A stretch of 64,000 bases of DNA, taken from assembly GCF_036226885.1 (NCBI RefSeq), contig NZ_CP109027.1, positions 7,812,001-7,876,000 on the forward strand, in the 5' to 3' direction. Position 1 is the first letter of the stretch. The number at the start of each line of letters is the position of its first letter. The DNA is from Streptomyces sp. NBC_00663. Its GTDB lineage: Bacteria; Actinomycetota; Actinomycetes; Streptomycetales; Streptomycetaceae. Position numbers and translations under genes: made by a program. Below the pieces are notes generated by a model, which did no database searches, was not told the DNA's origin, and saw only the letters and a program-made list of their open reading frames with translations. Shown here piece after piece: positions 9,775 to 18,506 of this stretch.

Positions 9775-10562
9775 CCTCATCCACCGAGGAAATCGTCTGC
9801 CGCCGCCTGGTCGGCCGCACCGCCGTCATCACCGGCGCCGGCAGCGGCATCGGCCTCGCCACCGCCCGCCGCCTCGCCTCCGAAGGCGCCCACGTCGTCT
9901 GCGCCGACGTCGACGAGGCCCGCGGCAAGGCCGCCGCGGACGAGGTCGGCGGCCTCTTCGTGAAGGTCGACGTCACCGACGCCGAGCAGGTCGAGGCGCT
10001 GTTCAAGACGGCGTACGACACCTACGGCAGCGTCGACATCGCCTTCAACAACGCGGGCATCTCCCCGCCCGACGACGACTCCATCCTGGAGACCGGCCTG
10101 GAAGCCTGGAAGCGCGTCCAGGAGGTCAACCTCACCTCCGTCTACCTGTGCTGCAAGGCGGCCATCCCCTATATGCGGCAGCAGGGCAAGGGCTCCATCA
10201 TCAACACGGCGTCCTTCGTGGCGAGGATGGGCGCGGCCACCTCGCAGATCTCGTACACCGCCTCCAAGGGCGGCGTCCTGGCCATGTCCCGTGAGCTGGG
10301 CGTGCAGTTCGCACGGGAGGGCATCCGCGTGAACGCCCTGTGCCCGGGCCCGGTCAACACCCCCCTGCTCCAGGAGCTGTTCGCCAAGGACCCCGAGCGG
10401 GCCGCCCGCCGCCTCGTCCACATCCCCGTCGGCCGGTTCGCCGAGGCCGAGGAGATCGCCGCCGCCGTCGCCTTCCTGGCCAGCGACGACTCCTCCTTCG
10501 TCAACGCCAGCGACTTCCTGGTGGACGGCGGAATCTCCGGGGCTTACGTCACGCCGCTGTAG
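9771..10562 (+). CDS. SDR-family NAD(P)-dependent oxidoreductase
   Basis: 263 aa from GTG 9771, overlapping the aldehyde dehydrogenase stop in GTGA; GGAGG lies about 10 bases upstream. Classical short-chain dehydrogenase: cofactor motif TGAGSGIG at about residues 21-28, FNNAG near 90, catalytic Ser in NTASFVARMG, YTASK (Tyr/Lys) near 160, and the PGPVNTP loop. It ends the synthetase-aldehyde dehydrogenase-SDR operon and may oxidise an alcohol intermediate such as the ethanolamide hydroxyl; that step is inferred from position. Confidence 0.9.
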   Translation: MTSSTEEIVCRRLVGRTAVITGAGSGIGLATARRLASEGAHVVCADVDEARGKAAADEVGGLFVKVDVTDAEQVEALFKTAYDTYGSVDIAFNNAGISPPDDDSILETGLEAWKRVQEVNLTSVYLCCKAAIPYMRQQGKGSIINTASFVARMGAATSQISYTASKGGVLAMSRELGVQFAREGIRVNALCPGPVNTPLLQELFAKDPERAARRLVHIPVGRFAEAEEIAAAVAFLASDDSSFVNASDFLVDGGISGAYVTPL

Positions 10563-10577
10563 GCCCCGGGCCTACAG
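10557..10577 (+). terminator. Perfect 9-bp hairpin over the SDR stop codon
   Basis: CTGTAGGCC (10557-10565), a 3-base loop CCG, then GGCCTACAG. The TAG stop is inside the left arm. There is no T run. It lies only eight bases before the next start, so it may separate the operon from the DUF2510 gene or occlude its initiation site. Confidence 0.5.
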
Positions 10578-10584
10578 TGCCGGG

Positions 10585-11496
10585 ATGAGCATGACGCCCC
10601 CGCCCGGCTGGTACCGCGACCCCCACGCCCCGCACCTGGAGCGCTGGTGGGACGGCACCGCGTGGACCGAGCACCGGCGCGAGCCCGCACTCCCGGGCCC
10701 GCCGGTGCCAGGCCCCGCCGACGGCGCCTCGGGCCGGGCCAAGGCGATCGCCCTCACCACCGCCGGGGTGGTCCTGGTCGCCGCGATCGTCACGGGCGCG
10801 TTCGTCCTGCGCGAGGACGACGACGCGGACACCGGGGCCGATGTGACCGTCACCGAGTCCATCACCCCCACCTACGCACCCACCACCCAGACGCCCTCGG
10901 AGTCCGCCGGCGACCCCTCCGCCGACGACCCGGCCGTGGTCGAGGACCAGCTCAACGGCATCACCGTGCCGCTCCTCGACGGCTGGGTACGGCCCCAGTA
11001 CGTGGTCGACGACGACATCCTCATGACCACCGACGGCACCTACGACTGCCCCGGCGACCCCGGCACCTGCCGGCACGGCCTCGTCATCTCCCGCACGGTC
11101 ACCGACAACGACGAGACGTCCCCCGAGGCCCTCGCCAAGGCGGACATCTCCGAAGCCGCGGACGCCGCTTACGACCACGACCTCGTCGGCAAACGGCCCT
11201 TCGGCGGTGTCGAGTCCCACCAGCTGGTGACGTCGGGGCCGGTCGCGGTGGCGGGCCGCGCGGGGTATTACGTGCGCTGGCGCGTCAAGACAGCCGAGGG
11301 GCCCGGCGGTTACGTGCAGTCCCTCGCCTTCCAGTCCAGCGTCGGCACCGAGTCGCCCGTCGTCATGCGCTATGTCTTCGACGCGGGCGAGGACGGGCCG
11401 CCGCTCGCTGACATGGACCGGATCACCAAGGGCATCCGGTCCACGGCCGACACGGCGGGCGGCGGGGTGGGCAGCAGCATCGGCCCCACCGACTGA
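10585..11496 (+). CDS. DUF2510 membrane protein with extracytoplasmic domain
   Basis: 303 aa. Residues 5-33 form the short DUF2510 motif (PPPGWYRDP...WWDGTAWTEH), followed by a linker, one membrane helix near residues 54-72 (ALTTAGVVLVAAIVTGAFVL) and an exported domain of about 230 residues beginning with an acidic, Thr-rich spacer. The exported part contains two Cys (YDCPGDPGTCRHG) likely to form a disulfide. Topology is N-in, C-out. Function unknown; DUF2510 is common in actinobacterial membrane proteins. A second ATG two codons on (10591) would have slightly better spacing to CGGG. Confidence 0.85.
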   Translation: MSMTPPPGWYRDPHAPHLERWWDGTAWTEHRREPALPGPPVPGPADGASGRAKAIALTTAGVVLVAAIVTGAFVLREDDDADTGADVTVTESITPTYAPTTQTPSESAGDPSADDPAVVEDQLNGITVPLLDGWVRPQYVVDDDILMTTDGTYDCPGDPGTCRHGLVISRTVTDNDETSPEALAKADISEAADAAYDHDLVGKRPFGGVESHQLVTSGPVAVAGRAGYYVRWRVKTAEGPGGYVQSLAFQSSVGTESPVVMRYVFDAGEDGPPLADMDRITKGIRSTADTAGGGVGSSIGPTD

Positions 11497-11511
11497 AGAC
11501 CCTGCGGTGGC

Positions 11512-12714
11512 CTACAGGAACGTGTGGCCCTCGCCGCGATACGTCGGCACGGCCGCCGTCACGGCGTCCCCCTCGACGAGATGCAGCGTGTCGAACCGCT
11601 CGCACAGCTCACCGGCCTTGGCGTGCCGGAACCACACCTTGTCGCCGATGAGCAGATCGTCGGCGGGGGAGCCCAGCAGCGGGGTCTGCACCTCGCCGGG
11701 ACCCTCCTGAGGGTCGTACTTCAGCCCCTCGGGGAGGTAGGGCACGGGGAGCCGGTCGGGCCCGGGCGCACCGGAGGCGGGATAGCCGCCGCCGAGGACC
11801 GTCACGACCCCCACACCCGGCCGCCGTACGACGGGCTGTGCGAAGAGCGCGGCCGGACGCCCGGCGAAGGACGTGTAGTTGTCGAACAGACGCGGGACGT
11901 ACAGCCCGGACCCGGCACCGATCTCGGTGACCGCGTCCTCGGCCGCGGTGGTCTGCACACTGCCCGTGCCACCGCCGTTGACGAACTCCAGGTCCGGCAC
12001 CACGGCCCGCACGGCCCGCACCACCGCGGCCCGCCGCTCGGCGAGCTCCCGGCGCGCGGTGGCCTGCATCAACCGCACGGCCCGCGACCGGAACGGCCGC
12101 CCGGCGACGGAGTCGCCCACACCGGCGATATGACCCTCGTACGCCATGACCCCGACGACCTTGAACCCGGGCCGCCGGGCCACCGCCCGTGCCAGGTCGG
12201 CGACTTGGGCGGGCGAGTGCAGCGGGGAGCGGAGCGCGCCGACGCGCACCCGGCCGCCGAGGAGCTTGAGCGAGGTGTCCAACTCCAGGCAGACCCTGAC
12301 GACTTCACGTCCGCCGTCCCGTGAACGGTCGATGAGATCGAGCTGGGCGACGTCGTCGACCATGACGGAGACGGCGGAGGCGAGCTTGGGGTCGGAGGTC
12401 AGTTCGGCGTACCCGGCGCTGTCCGCGGACGGGTAGGCGAGCAGGACGTCGTCGAACCCGGACCGGGCCAGCCACAGCGACTCGGCGAGGGTGAACGACA
12501 TGATCCCGGCGAAGCCGTCCCTGGCGAGAACGCGTTCGAGCAGCGTCCGGCACCGCACGGACTTGCTGGCGACCCGGATCGGCTTCCCGCCCGCCCGGCG
12601 GACGAGATCGTCCGCGTTGGCGTCGAAGGCGTCCAGATCCACGATCGCGAGTGGGGCGGCGAGATGGGCGGTGGCCCGGTCGTAACGGGCCCTGTCGGCG
12701 GCGCGCGCAGTCAT
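11512..12714 (-). CDS. PLP-dependent amino acid deaminase/aldolase, alanine racemase N-terminal fold (D-threonine aldolase family)
   Basis: 400 aa. The N-terminal TIM barrel includes the PLP lysine in the strand GGKPIRVASKSVR (residue about 51), the substrate/phosphate loops in VMAYEGHIAGVGD and FVNGGGTGS, and the C-terminal beta domain with the DSD1-like metal-ligand His near the end (WFRHAKAGELCERF). Members act on D-threonine, D-serine or related hydroxy amino acids. ATG 12714 is used since it directly precedes conserved sequence (DRARYDRATAHLAAPLAIVDLDAFDAN). Which of deaminase or aldolase applies is undecided. Confidence 0.82.
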   Translation of the reverse strand: MTARAADRARYDRATAHLAAPLAIVDLDAFDANADDLVRRAGGKPIRVASKSVRCRTLLERVLARDGFAGIMSFTLAESLWLARSGFDDVLLAYPSADSAGYAELTSDPKLASAVSVMVDDVAQLDLIDRSRDGGREVVRVCLELDTSLKLLGGRVRVGALRSPLHSPAQVADLARAVARRPGFKVVGVMAYEGHIAGVGDSVAGRPFRSRAVRLMQATARRELAERRAAVVRAVRAVVPDLEFVNGGGTGSVQTTAAEDAVTEIGAGSGLYVPRLFDNYTSFAGRPAALFAQPVVRRPGVGVVTVLGGGYPASGAPGPDRLPVPYLPEGLKYDPQEGPGEVQTPLLGSPADDLLIGDKVWFRHAKAGELCERFDTLHLVEGDAVTAAVPTYRGEGHTFL

Positions 12715-12971
12715 GAACGAAGCCTGCCAGACAGGATTACCGCAGGGTAGGGGGACGTTCCGGGCAGATGCCCCGGGCTCGTGGACTGGTTCCCGTTCGC
12801 CCAGGGACAAGCCGTAGAGTGACGCGCACGTACGAAGGGTGCGCGGGATGCCGGGCCGTCCGCGCGGGTATGCGTGCCCGGGGGCGGGGAACCACGGCAC
12901 ACTCCGCACGGTCCGGGCGACCGACGCCCACGTACGACGACAGGCCCGGGCACGAGGGAAACGGGGGGCGC

Positions 12972-14681
12972 ATGAGCACCGAAGCGCGGCACGCCTCCAT
13001 CCCCCCACGCCCCACGGCCCCGCCCCACCCCACGGAGCCCCCGACGGCATCCGAGCCCCTCGGCGACGACACCGTCCCACCCCGCCCCACCACGCCCCCG
13101 CGCGGCCCCGCCCGCCAGGAAGAGGCTCAGGAAAGGGCTGCGGAGCAGCGGGCCGGGCGCTCCGAGCAGCCCTCCGCCGGGCAGGACAGGGGAGCAGCGG
13201 AAACCACCGGCACGGCCGGAGACGGTCGCCCGAGTGCACACGCGTCCGCCCCGGAACACCCCTCGCCCGCCACCGCCCCGGACACCCCGCCCCACTTCCC
13301 GAGCCTGCGCGCCCCCTCCACCGAGGGCACATCTCCGCCGCGCACGACCCGGCCACCGTCTTTCGCCGAGGGCGCCTCGACAACCCATACGCCCTCGTCC
13401 TCCGCCGAAGGCAGCTCGACCAGCCGAACCACCCCGGCCCCGCCCCCGCCCCGCGCCTCGGCCCGGTTCCCGGATGCCCCGCCGCAGGCCGGGCACGGGC
13501 CGCGGACCGGGGACGCGGGGGCCGATGCACCGGCCCCGGAGGACACCGGCACGGCAGTGCCGCCTCGCCCCGCGCAGCGGCCCCCGGTGCCCCGGCCCGC
13601 GACGCCGCCACGACGTACCGGCGCACCCCCGGAGTCCGCCTCCGAGACGACGTTCCGCCTGCGCCCGGTCCCCGCGGAGCGGGCACCCGAACGCGAGCGG
13701 GAGTCCGAGCGGGACACGCGGTGGAGCCCGCTCGCCCCCGCACCGTCCGCGTCCGGCACCTCGTCGTCCGTCCGCCCCGACCCCGCCCTCTCCTGGAGCG
13801 CCCCCCTGACCTCAGGTACGGCACCCGGTGGCACCCCGGGATCCGGGCGGCCCGTCGTGTCGTTCGGGGAGCCCGAGGGGTACGACGAGAACGCCCGGCC
13901 GCGATCGCTGGCGGTGCGGGCCGGAGTGCGTACCGCGGCCGTGGCCGTGTGTCTCGTGCTCGGCCTCGGGCTCATCGGCGGTGCGGTGACCGGGAGTTGG
14001 CTCGTCGGGGACTCGGCCGCGGCCGGTGAGAAGGACTCCTTCGCCGCTGCCGCCGAGCTGTGGCACAGCGTCCCCGTGGACCAGCTGTTCCCGCCCACCA
14101 TGCAGGGCCAGGGTGCCGGCCCCGGCGGCGCCGACCGAACCTGGACGCGGATCGCCGTCGCCCCGGACAGCGGCTGCAAGGAGGCCTTCGACCCGCTGCT
14201 GAAGAAGGCCCTCGCCCCCGTCGGGTGCGGCCGTCTCCTGCGCGCGACCTACACCGACGCCACCCAGAGCTACGTCACCACCGTCGGCCTCGTCTTCACC
14301 AAGGCCGACGTCGCCGGCATGACCGCCCTCGACACCCGCTTCACCAAGGAGGGCCTCGGCACCCGGGCCGACCTGATGCCCCGGCCGTACGCCGCCAAGG
14401 ACACGGTCGCCGCCGACTTCGGCGCCGCACAGCGCGCATCCTGGGCGATCTCCGTCCTCACCGACGCCCCCGTGGTCGTCTACGCCGTCTCCGGCTGGGC
14501 CGACGGCCGTACCGTCGACGAGCCGGAGCCCGCCGCGGCGGCCATGCAGTCCGGCGCCACCACCGCCGTCGCCCAGGCCGGCCTCGGCCACGAGGCCCAG
14601 GGCCTCGCCGACCGCGTCGAACGCGGCCTGCGCAGAACCGTCGGCACCCCGGCCACGGAGGGGACGGGAACGACCTCATGA
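12972..14681 (+). CDS. Proline-rich single-pass membrane protein paired with subtilase
   Basis: 569 aa from ATG 12972. Residues 1-310 are low-complexity, rich in Pro, Ser, Thr, Ala, Glu and Arg and surely disordered. A membrane helix occurs at about 318-345 (TAAVAVCLVLGLGLIGGAV), and an exported domain of about 220 residues follows, with two Cys (SGCKEAF and PVGCGRLL) that could pair. The stop overlaps the start of the subtilase in ATGA, so the two are made together. No family name recognised. Pro-rich membrane proteins beside mycosin-like proteases are typical of actinobacterial secretion loci, but no Esx/Ecc genes are present here. The 257-base gap upstream holds no gene that I can see. Confidence 0.75.
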   Translation: MSTEARHASIPPRPTAPPHPTEPPTASEPLGDDTVPPRPTTPPRGPARQEEAQERAAEQRAGRSEQPSAGQDRGAAETTGTAGDGRPSAHASAPEHPSPATAPDTPPHFPSLRAPSTEGTSPPRTTRPPSFAEGASTTHTPSSSAEGSSTSRTTPAPPPPRASARFPDAPPQAGHGPRTGDAGADAPAPEDTGTAVPPRPAQRPPVPRPATPPRRTGAPPESASETTFRLRPVPAERAPERERESERDTRWSPLAPAPSASGTSSSVRPDPALSWSAPLTSGTAPGGTPGSGRPVVSFGEPEGYDENARPRSLAVRAGVRTAAVAVCLVLGLGLIGGAVTGSWLVGDSAAAGEKDSFAAAAELWHSVPVDQLFPPTMQGQGAGPGGADRTWTRIAVAPDSGCKEAFDPLLKKALAPVGCGRLLRATYTDATQSYVTTVGLVFTKADVAGMTALDTRFTKEGLGTRADLMPRPYAAKDTVAADFGAAQRASWAISVLTDAPVVVYAVSGWADGRTVDEPEPAAAAMQSGATTAVAQAGLGHEAQGLADRVERGLRRTVGTPATEGTGTTS

Positions 14682-15859
14682 GCGCCGCCACCCGCGCCCG
14701 CCGGGCCGGCGTCGTCAGCGCCCTCCTCGCCGCCTCCCTCGCCCTGGTCCCGTCCACCGTCGCGCACGCCGACGGCATACGCGCCAAGCAGTGGGCCCTG
14801 GAGGCCATGCACACCCAGGAGGCCTGGCAGACCACCAAGGGCAAGGGCGTCACCGTGGCCGTCCTCGACACCGGCGTCGAGGACGACCACCCCGACCTCG
14901 TCGGCAACGTCCTCGAAGGCAAGGACATGGTCGGCTTCGGAGCCGACCGAGGCGACCGGGCCTGGGCCCGCCACGGCACCGCGATGGCCGGCATCATCGC
15001 CGGTCACGGACACGGCTACGCCGACGGCGACGGCGTCATGGGCATCGCCCCGGAGGCCAGGATCCTCCCGGTCCGCGTGATCCTTGAGGACGGCGACTCC
15101 TCCCGCGGCAAGGCCCGCAACACCCGCGGCAACGCCCTCGCCGAGGGCATCCGCTGGGCCGCCGACCACGGCGCCGACGTCATCAACCTCTCCCTGGGCG
15201 ACGACTCCAAGTCCGCCCACCCCGAACCCGCCGAGGACGAGGCCGTCCAGTACGCCCTGAAGAAGGGCGTCACCGTCGTCGCCTCGGCCGGCAACGGCGG
15301 CGAGAAGGGCGACCACATCTCCTACCCGGCCGCCTACCCGGGCGTCATCGCCGCGACCGCCGTCGACCGCTACGGCACCCGCGCCTCCTTCTCCACCCGC
15401 CGCTGGTACGCCACGGTCGCCGCCCCGGGCGACGACGTCGTCATCGCCGACCCGGACCACAAGTACTACGAGGGCTGGGGTACGAGCGCGGCGGCGGCCT
15501 TCGTCTCCGGCGCCGTCGCCCTCGTCAAGGCGGCCCACCCCGGACTGACCCCGGCGCAGATCAAGAAGCTTCTGGAGGACACGGCCCGGGACGCCCCCGT
15601 CGGCGGCCGCGACGACTCCCGCGGCTACGGCTTCGTCGACCCCGCCGCCGCCCTCAAGGCCGCCGACCGGCTCGACCCGCAGGGCCTGAAGTCGGCCGCG
15701 TACGGGGACCGGTACTTCGGCTCGGGCCCCGACGCCCCCGAGACGGCCGACGACACGGCCGGCTGGGCGGCCCCACTGGCGGGCGGCGTCGGAGGCGTCC
15801 TGCTGGTCGCGGCGGTGGTGCTGTGGCGTGGCCGCAGGGAACAGTACGGCGATCAATGA
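14678..15859 (+). CDS. S8 (subtilisin/mycosin-like) serine protease with C-terminal membrane anchor
   Basis: 393 aa. Signal peptide at 1-31 (LLAASLALVPSTVAHA), subtilase domain about 40-330 with the full triad: Asp64 (VAVLDTGVED), His99 (RHGTAMAGI), Ser270 (GTSAAAAFVSG) and oxyanion Asn206 (ASAGNGG). One membrane helix lies near the C-terminus (LAGGVGGVLLVAAVVLWRG) followed by a basic tail. This is the layout of MycP mycosins of type VII systems: exported, membrane-anchored, facing out. GTSAAAAFV replaces the usual GTSMAAPHV. No separate propeptide longer than about 10 residues is visible. Translationally coupled to the proline-rich protein, its probable partner or substrate. Confidence 0.92.
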   Translation: MSAATRARRAGVVSALLAASLALVPSTVAHADGIRAKQWALEAMHTQEAWQTTKGKGVTVAVLDTGVEDDHPDLVGNVLEGKDMVGFGADRGDRAWARHGTAMAGIIAGHGHGYADGDGVMGIAPEARILPVRVILEDGDSSRGKARNTRGNALAEGIRWAADHGADVINLSLGDDSKSAHPEPAEDEAVQYALKKGVTVVASAGNGGEKGDHISYPAAYPGVIAATAVDRYGTRASFSTRRWYATVAAPGDDVVIADPDHKYYEGWGTSAAAAFVSGAVALVKAAHPGLTPAQIKKLLEDTARDAPVGGRDDSRGYGFVDPAAALKAADRLDPQGLKSAAYGDRYFGSGPDAPETADDTAGWAAPLAGGVGGVLLVAAVVLWRGRREQYGDQ

Positions 15860-15876
15860 CGGTGCGGGCGACGTCC

Positions 15877-15923
15877 TAGGGGCGCGGGGAACTGCGCGAC
15901 CAGCCACAACGGCGCCGCACCCG
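15877..15923 (+). repeat. Dispersed intergenic repeat, copy A
   Basis: Contains AGGGGCGCGGGGAACTGCG followed by CGACCAGCCACAACGGCGC and CGCACCCGC, 18 bases after the subtilase stop and before a convergent gene. One of six related copies in the window (others at 25871, 27027, 47285, 58585, 61946). Confidence 0.8.
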
Positions 15924-15945
15924 CCGACTGCCTGACGAGGCGGTC

Positions 15946-16902
15946 TCAGTCCGCGAACACCGACACCGCAGCGCGCGCCGCCGACTCCACGAGCGAGATC
16001 CCCTTCTCCTTCGTCGCGTTGCCGTGCGACAGCGCGACGACGAGATAGTCGTTCCCGTCCGAGGCGGTCACCTGCCCGATGCTGTTGATGTCCCACAACC
16101 CGGTCGTGCTGCGCGGCAGCCAGCCGTTCTTCAGCGCCCACGAGGAACCGTCGGCCGCGGCCGACACCCCCCAGTGCTGGTCCGTGGCTATCTGCCCCAT
16201 CAGGCCCTGGAGATACTCCCGCGAGGCCTCGCTCAGCTCCGAGTCGTCCCCGAACACCTGCTGGAGCAGGGTGAGCTGATCGGCCGCGGTGGTCTGGGTC
16301 AGCCCCCAGAGCATGCCGTCGCCGCCCTCGGTGCCCGTCAGTCCGAAGCGCTCGTTGGCCGCGTCGAGCCCCTCCGCCTTGCCGATGGCCCGCCACAGCG
16401 CCGACGCGGAGGTGTTGTCGCTGTTCTCGATCATCGCGGTGGCGTACGTCTTCTCCGCCGCCGTCAGCGACCGGTCCTCGTCCTGCGCCTGGAGCAGCAG
16501 CGTCGCCAGGATGTCGACCTTGACGATGCTCGCCGTGTCGAAGGCGGTGTCCCCGTACGTGGCGCTGTCCCCGGAGTCCAGGTCGAGCACGGCCACCGAC
16601 ACGTCCGCGTCGTCCGGCACGGTCAGCGCGTCCATCGCGTCGGCGAGCAGCGCGTCGTAGTCCACCGCCGGTACCGCCACGGGTTCCACGGACGCCTCCT
16701 CGCTCGGCGTGTTCGCCGCCGGGCTCGACGACGCGGCCGACGATACGGGCGCGGCACCGGAGTGCGCCTGCGCCTTCACGTACACGGTCCCGCCGGCCGT
16801 GGCGCCGACGACGGCCACCGAGGCGAGGGCGGTGTAGAGGAAGGGGCGGCGTCGGGACGGGCGGGCGCGGCGGCTCCGGCGGGCGGCTCTGGAGGACTCC
16901 AT
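15946..16902 (-). CDS. Secreted class A beta-lactamase-like serine hydrolase
   Basis: 318 aa from ATG 16902 (a longer start is possible at 16947). Basic N-terminus and membrane anchor at about 20-43, a Ser/Ala/Pro linker to residue 75, then a penicillin-recognising serine hydrolase domain: SIVK (Ser125, Lys128), SDN at 161-163 and KNG at 258-260 in place of KTG. There is no obvious ExxLN omega-loop glutamate, so hydrolysis of beta-lactams is doubtful; wall-related or unknown hydrolase activity is equally possible. Exported and N-terminally anchored. Confidence 0.85.
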   Translation of the reverse strand: MESSRAARRSRRARPSRRRPFLYTALASVAVVGATAGGTVYVKAQAHSGAAPVSSAASSSPAANTPSEEASVEPVAVPAVDYDALLADAMDALTVPDDADVSVAVLDLDSGDSATYGDTAFDTASIVKVDILATLLLQAQDEDRSLTAAEKTYATAMIENSDNTSASALWRAIGKAEGLDAANERFGLTGTEGGDGMLWGLTQTTAADQLTLLQQVFGDDSELSEASREYLQGLMGQIATDQHWGVSAAADGSSWALKNGWLPRSTTGLWDINSIGQVTASDGNDYLVVALSHGNATKEKGISLVESAARAAVSVFAD

Positions 16903-17052
16903 GTCCGTGATGGTCGGGCCACCGACTGTGTGCGCCGTTAGACGCACGTTAGATGTGTGTCAGGGAAATCTGAGATTCCGGTGAGGACGGTCACGCGCGC
17001 GTTTCCGGGCCCGCACAAGCCCAGCATCATCCCCCCTATAGGGTCGGTGACC

Positions 17053-17784
17053 GTGGCGAACAAGAACATTCCCGACCCCGGCTTCTCCGACGACGACGGT
17101 TCCGCCGACCCCCGGCTGAGCGCGGCGCTCGCCGACTGGGCCGAGGACCGCACCGCCGTGGGACCCGTCCTGGAGGCGCTCAAGGGCGCCCGGCTGCTCG
17201 TCCCCGTCGTGGCCGTGCTCGGCGAGGTCGAGGAGGACGAGAACGGGCTGCGCCGCGAGAAGACCAGCGACATGGCCGTGCCGACGCTGAAGGCCGGACC
17301 CCGGACCGCGCTGCCGGCCTTCACCTCGACGGACTCGCTGGCCCGCTGGGACCCGGCGGCCCGCCCCGTCGCCGTACCCCTGCACCAGGCGCTTCAGGCC
17401 GCCGCGCACGAGCAGGCGGACACCGTACTGCTGGACCTGGCCGGACCGGTGCCGTTCGAACTGACGGGCCCCGCGCTGCTCGCCCTCGCCGAGGGGCGTA
17501 CGACGGCCGACCCGCTCGCCGATCCGGCGGTCGTCGCGGCGGTACGGGAGGCGGTGGCCGCAGAGCCCGCCGTGCTCCGCGCCCATCTCGGCCCCGGACA
17601 GGCCGACGGCACCCTGGCCCTCGTACTCGACCCGTCGGCGCCCCCGGCCGAGGCCGCCCGTGCCGTCGCCGAGCGGATCGCCGCCGACGCAACACTGAGG
17701 GCCCGCCTGGTGCGCGGCCTCGACCTGGCACTGCTGCCGGCCACGGCCACGCCTTTGGGCGAGCCCTTCTACGTACGCGGGTGA
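17053..17784 (+). CDS. SseB-family protein
   Basis: 243 aa from GTG 17053. The domain at about 20-130 (RLSAALADWAEDRTAVGPVLEALKGARLLVPVVA ... in shortened form ALKGARLLVPVVAVLGE, LPAFTSTDSLARWDP, AVPLHQALQAA) is the SseB fold common in actinobacteria, where its role is unclear. No signal or membrane segment; cytoplasmic. The sequence CCCTATAGGG just upstream at 17034-17043 is AT-rich and could be a -10 or part of the ribosome site. An in-frame GTG at 17047 is an alternative. In many streptomycetes it lies near infC, as here. Confidence 0.82.
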   Translation: MANKNIPDPGFSDDDGSADPRLSAALADWAEDRTAVGPVLEALKGARLLVPVVAVLGEVEEDENGLRREKTSDMAVPTLKAGPRTALPAFTSTDSLARWDPAARPVAVPLHQALQAAAHEQADTVLLDLAGPVPFELTGPALLALAEGRTTADPLADPAVVAAVREAVAAEPAVLRAHLGPGQADGTLALVLDPSAPPAEAARAVAERIAADATLRARLVRGLDLALLPATATPLGEPFYVRG

Positions 17785-17785
17785 A

Positions 17786-18145
17786 CTAGCTGTAGACCGG
17801 GCCGGTGTACTTCTCGCCCGGTCCCTGGCCCGGCTCGTCCGGGACGATCGAGGCCTCGCGGAACGCCAGCTGGAGCGACTTCAGGCCGTCGCGCAGCGGG
17901 GCCGCGTGGAAGGAGCTGATCTCGGTCGCGCTGCCATCGAGGAGGCCGGCGAGGGCGTGGATCAGCTTGCGGGCCTCGTCCAGGTCCTTGTACTTGTCGC
18001 CCTCTTCGGTCAGACCGAGCTTCACCGCGGCGGCGCTCATCAGGTTCACGGCGACCGTCACGATCACCTCGACGGCGGGGACCTCGGCGATGTCGCGGGT
18101 CAGCTCGTCGAAGTCGGGGGAGTCAGCGGGAGGGGTGTCACTCAT
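17786..18145 (-). CDS. DUF1844 protein
   Basis: 119 aa from ATG 18145. All-helical DUF1844 motif: VEVIVTVAVNLMSAAAVKLGL followed by DLDEARKLIHALAGLLDG and a conserved SLQLAFRE segment. Small, soluble, acidic N-terminus. Its position next to infC is conserved in actinobacteria, but its function is unknown. Convergent with the SseB gene, one base between stop codons. Confidence 0.9.
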   Translation of the reverse strand: MSDTPPADSPDFDELTRDIAEVPAVEVIVTVAVNLMSAAAVKLGLTEEGDKYKDLDEARKLIHALAGLLDGSATEISSFHAAPLRDGLKSLQLAFREASIVPDEPGQGPGEKYTGPVYS

Positions 18146-18506
18146 GCCCCACACGATAGGCCCCGGTGCACATCGGTTCGCACCACCCCCGGGATGCTGC
18201 TAACCTTGTGTGACGACCGGCTGGATACTCACGTGTCCGGCCCACAAGTGGAGGCTCCGATCTCCCACCTGACCGTCCCCTGGACGGCGGGTCACCCGGT
18301 CAGGCGGCCGCCATCGTTCCGTACGGACGATGGAGTCGCCCGAGTTTGCGCCCCGCGGTCATCGTGGTGGTGCTCCGGTAGTGCTTTGGAGCCCCCTCAT
18401 GTGATCGTCCGGGGCATTTTTTGTGCTTCGGTGCGGTTAGGTCCTACGTAAAGAGACGTACGCGGCTGTCCGCCAGACCGCCGTATGGTGCTACCAAGGA
18501 GGATCC
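18146..18506 (+). promoter_or_regulatory. Structured leader of infC with hairpin and terminator-like element
   Basis: 361 bases without a gene. Three elements stand out. A 10-bp hairpin with one bulge at 18311-18333 (arms CCATCGTTCCG and CGGACGATGG). A terminator-like structure, stem GCCCC (18391-18395) with GGGGC (18411-18415) directly followed by ATTTTTT at 18416-18422, a T run very unusual in this DNA. Then AAGGAGG at 18496-18502 and the ATC start at 18507. A possible -10 (GATACT) lies at 18224-18229. Together this looks like an attenuated leader, as known for IF3/L35/L20 operons elsewhere; the mechanism is inferred. Confidence 0.6.

Noticed and set aside
15946..16902. Functional beta-lactamase
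   Set aside because: SxxK and SDN are present, but KTG is KNG and no clear omega-loop Glu is visible, so only the fold is claimed.
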